From the NCBI GenBank assembly GCA_900552345.1, contig URZN01000054.1, positions 1-7,532 on the forward strand: DNA of 7,532 nucleotides. The letters run 5' to 3'. Position numbers and translations under genes: made by a program. This document shows, in pieces, positions 5,837 to 7,532 of this stretch (within the stretch, counting starts at the first letter, position 1; the number at the start of each line of letters is the position of its first letter). The stretch is from an uncultured Collinsella sp. GTDB lineage: Bacteria; Actinomycetota; Coriobacteriia; Coriobacteriales; Coriobacteriaceae. Below the pieces are notes generated by a model. It ran no database searches and was not told where the DNA came from. It saw only the letters and a program-made list of their open reading frames with translations.

Positions 5837-5860
5837 CGGGCGCATGGAGGCGTGCGCCCG
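5837..5860 (+). promoter_or_regulatory. GC-rich hairpin in the pgi leader
   Basis: CGGGCGCA (5837-5844) pairs perfectly with TGCGCCCG (5853-5860) around the 8-base loop TGGAGGCG. It ends seven bases before the pgi ribosome binding site (AGGAGGA 5868-5874) and is not followed by a T-run, so it is not a terminator. The loop exposes GGAGG, a second Shine-Dalgarno-like sequence. A role in mRNA stability or translation initiation is possible but unproven. Confidence 0.5.
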
Positions 5861-5878
5861 TATGCTGAGGAGGACTTT

Positions 5879-7532
5879 ATGGCAACTGTTGCCGCACCTA
5901 TCGATGCTACGTCGACTGCCGCTTGGAAGGCGCTCGAGGCTCATCAGGAGAAGCTCGAGGCCGAAGGTATCGACCTCAAGGCCTGGTTCGCCGCCGATGC
6001 CGAGCGCGTGAACAAGCTGAGCTTTGACGCCGGTGACCTGCACTTCGATCTGTCCAAGAACCTTGTGACCGATGAGACCGTCAAGCTGCTGTGCGATCTT
6101 GCCCGCGAGGTGAAGCTCGAGGAGCGCCGCGACGCCATGTTCTCCGGCGAGCACATCAACACCACCGAGGACCGCGCCGTCCTGCACACCGCGCTGCGCC
6201 GCCCGGCAAGCGAGAAGGGCCAGCTCATCGTTGACGGCCAGGATGTCGTCGCCGACGTGCACGAGGTCCTCAACCGCATGTATGCCTTCGCCGAGCGCGT
6301 GCGCTCCGGTGAGTGGAAGGGTGTTACCGGCAAAAAGATCGAGCACCTGGTGTCCATCGGCATCGGTGGCTCCGACCTGGGCCCGGTCATGGCCTACGAG
6401 GCCCTGCGTCCCTACGCCGACGCCGGTATCGACTGCCGCTATATCTCCAACATCGATCCCAACGACCAGGCCGAGAAGCTCCGCGGCCTGGATCCCGAGA
6501 CCACGCTCGTGATCATCGTCTCCAAGACCTTCACCACGCTCGAGACCCTCACCAACGCCCGCGAGGTCAAGACCTGGATGCTCGAGCAGCTCAAGGCTCA
6601 GGGCGCCATCGATGGCTCCGATGAGCAGAACGCCGAGGCCGTGGCAAAGCACTTCGTCGCCGTTTCCACCGCACTCGAGAAGGTCGAGGCCTTCGGCATC
6701 GACCCCGCTAACGCCTTTGGTTTCTGGAATTGGGTCGGCGGCCGCTACTCCGTCGACTCCGCCGTGGGCCTGTCGCTGATCGTCGTGCTCGGCCCCGAGC
6801 GTTTCCAGCAGTTCCTCGAGGGCTTCCACGCCATCGACGAGTACTTCTGCAATACGCCGCTCGAGAACAATGCCGTCGCGCTGATGGGTCTGCTCAACGT
6901 CTGGTACGTCAACTTCTTCGGTTCCAAGAGCCACGCCGTGCTTCCGTACTGCCAGTATCTGCACCGCTTCCCGGCTTACCTGCAGCAGCTCACCATGGAG
7001 TCTAACGGCAAGCACGTCCGCTGGGACGGCAGCGCCGTAACCTCCGATACCGGTGAGATCTTCTGGGGCGAGCCCGGCACCAACGGTCAGCACGCCTTCT
7101 ACCAGCTGCTGCACCAGGGCACTGTGGTGGTTCCGGCCGACTTCATCGCCTTCGCCAACACTGCCAACCCTGCGACCGATAGCGGTCAGGACGTGCATGA
7201 GCTGTTCCTGGGCAACTTCCTGGCCCAGACCAAGGCGCTCGCTTTTGGTAAGACGGCCGATGAGGTGCGCGCCGAGGGCACGCCCGAGCAGATCGTCCCG
7301 GCCCGCTGCTTTGAGGGCAACCGTCCGACGACCTCGATCTTCGGCGACACGCTGACCCCGTTCGCGCTCGGCGAGCTCATCGCCCTGTACGAGCACATCA
7401 CGTTTGTCGAGGGTACGGTCTGGGGCATCGACTCTTACGACCAATGGGGCGTCGAGTTGGGCAAGCAGCTTGCCAAGCAGATCACCCCTGCCTTCCACGA
7501 CGATGCCGCCAAGGCCGAGCAGGACGCTTCGA
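5879..7532 (+). CDS. pgi: Glucose-6-phosphate isomerase, 3' end cut by window
   Basis: Interconverts glucose 6-phosphate and fructose 6-phosphate in the cytoplasm, for glycolysis and gluconeogenesis. ATG 5879 follows AGGAGGA (5868-5874) at a normal gap; 551 complete codons are visible with no stop. Substrate-binding segments are [11 protein letters not shown] (residues 159-169) and the phosphate loop SKTFTT (215-220). The two family signatures are present: [10 protein letters not shown] (around 285-294) and a segment ending in DQWGVELGK (521-529). The expected catalytic residues are intact: Glu374 in MESNGK, His405 in GTNGQHAF and Lys529 in ELGK, corresponding to E. coli Glu355, His386 and Lys514. 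It is the large (about 550-residue) bacterial/eukaryotic type, not the shorter Bacillus type, and should end about 20 codons beyond the window. It appears to be transcribed alone, with a hairpin in its leader. Identification is firm. Confidence 0.98.
   Translation, partial: MATVAAPIDATSTAAWKALEAHQEKLEAEGIDLKAWFAADAERVNKLSFDAGDLHFDLSKNLVTDETVKLLCDLAREVKLEERRDAMFSGEHINTTEDRAVLHTALRRPASEKGQLIVDGQDVVADVHEVLNRMYAFAERVRSGEWKGVTGKKIEHLVSIGIGGSDLGPVMAYEALRPYADAGIDCRYISNIDPNDQAEKLRGLDPETTLVIIVSKTFTTLETLTNAREVKTWMLEQLKAQGAIDGSDEQNAEAVAKHFVAVSTALEKVEAFGIDPANAFGFWNWVGGRYSVDSAVGLSLIVVLGPERFQQFLEGFHAIDEYFCNTPLENNAVALMGLLNVWYVNFFGSKSHAVLPYCQYLHRFPAYLQQLTMESNGKHVRWDGSAVTSDTGEIFWGEPGTNGQHAFYQLLHQGTVVVPADFIAFANTANPATDSGQDVHELFLGNFLAQTKALAFGKTADEVRAEGTPEQIVPARCFEGNRPTTSIFGDTLTPFALGELIALYEHITFVEGTVWGIDSYDQWGVELGKQLAKQITPAFHDDAAKAEQDAS

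Noticed and set aside
5813..7498. 561-codon open frame on the minus strand opposite pgi
   Set aside because: It runs antisense to an unmistakable pgi with all catalytic residues. Its product has no recognisable motif and is the Val/Leu/Gly/Asp-rich type produced by GC3-biased codons read in reverse.

Overview
The window is high-GC bacterial DNA. Strong GC3 bias opens long false frames opposite the real genes. An LPxAG-type cell-wall-anchored surface protein, a UvrX-type Y-family polymerase paired with YolD, and the overall codon style suggest an anaerobic Gram-positive actinobacterium of the Coriobacteriia, probably Collinsella or a relative. That placement is inference; there is no rRNA or other phylogenetic marker here.

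Layout, left to right. (1) The 3' end of a heavy-metal-associated (HMA, CopZ-like) coding sequence on the + strand, ending at 187. (2) A 272-bp intergenic region with two overlapping dyads at 349-369. One of them reads TACAggTGTA, the BlaI/CopY-type operator core. (3) A large + strand gene (460-3012) for a secreted, sortase-anchored surface protein. It has beta-propeller-like repeats, a helical insertion with a 3 x 9-residue acidic repeat, a Pro/Gly/Thr-rich wall spanner and an LPRAG sorting signal. (4) A convergent minus-strand operon, Y-family DNA polymerase then YolD. The surface-protein and yolD stop codons overlap in one CTAG (3009-3012). The surface gene's intrinsic terminator (3177-3211) lies about 165 bp inside yolD, on its antisense strand. 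(5) A promoter with TTGACG, a 17-bp spacer and TATTAT, abutted by a 13/14 match to the CGAAC-RNRY-GTTCG LexA box, drives the polymerase/yolD operon. This implies SOS control and a translation start downstream of the longest open frame. (6) A divergent + strand gene (about 5154-5678) for a stand-alone N-terminal domain resembling iron-containing alcohol dehydrogenases, lacking the metal-binding domain and the usual GGGS nucleotide-binding motif. (7) An exact 19-bp direct repeat at 5004-5022 and 5737-5755, flanking that gene. (8) An intergenic leader with a GC-rich hairpin, then pgi (glucose-6-phosphate isomerase) from 5879, cut by the window edge within about 20 codons of its expected end.

The genes do not form one pathway. 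The polymerase/yolD pair is a clear two-gene SOS mutagenesis unit. pgi is a housekeeping glycolytic gene with its own leader. The surface protein is accessory, and the ADH-like gene is of unknown role. No RNA genes, CRISPR arrays, insertion sequences or prophage genes were seen. The least ordinary parts are the terminator inside antisense coding sequence, the SOS box inside the longest polymerase frame, the orphan ADH-like domain between 19-bp repeats, and the architecture of the surface protein.
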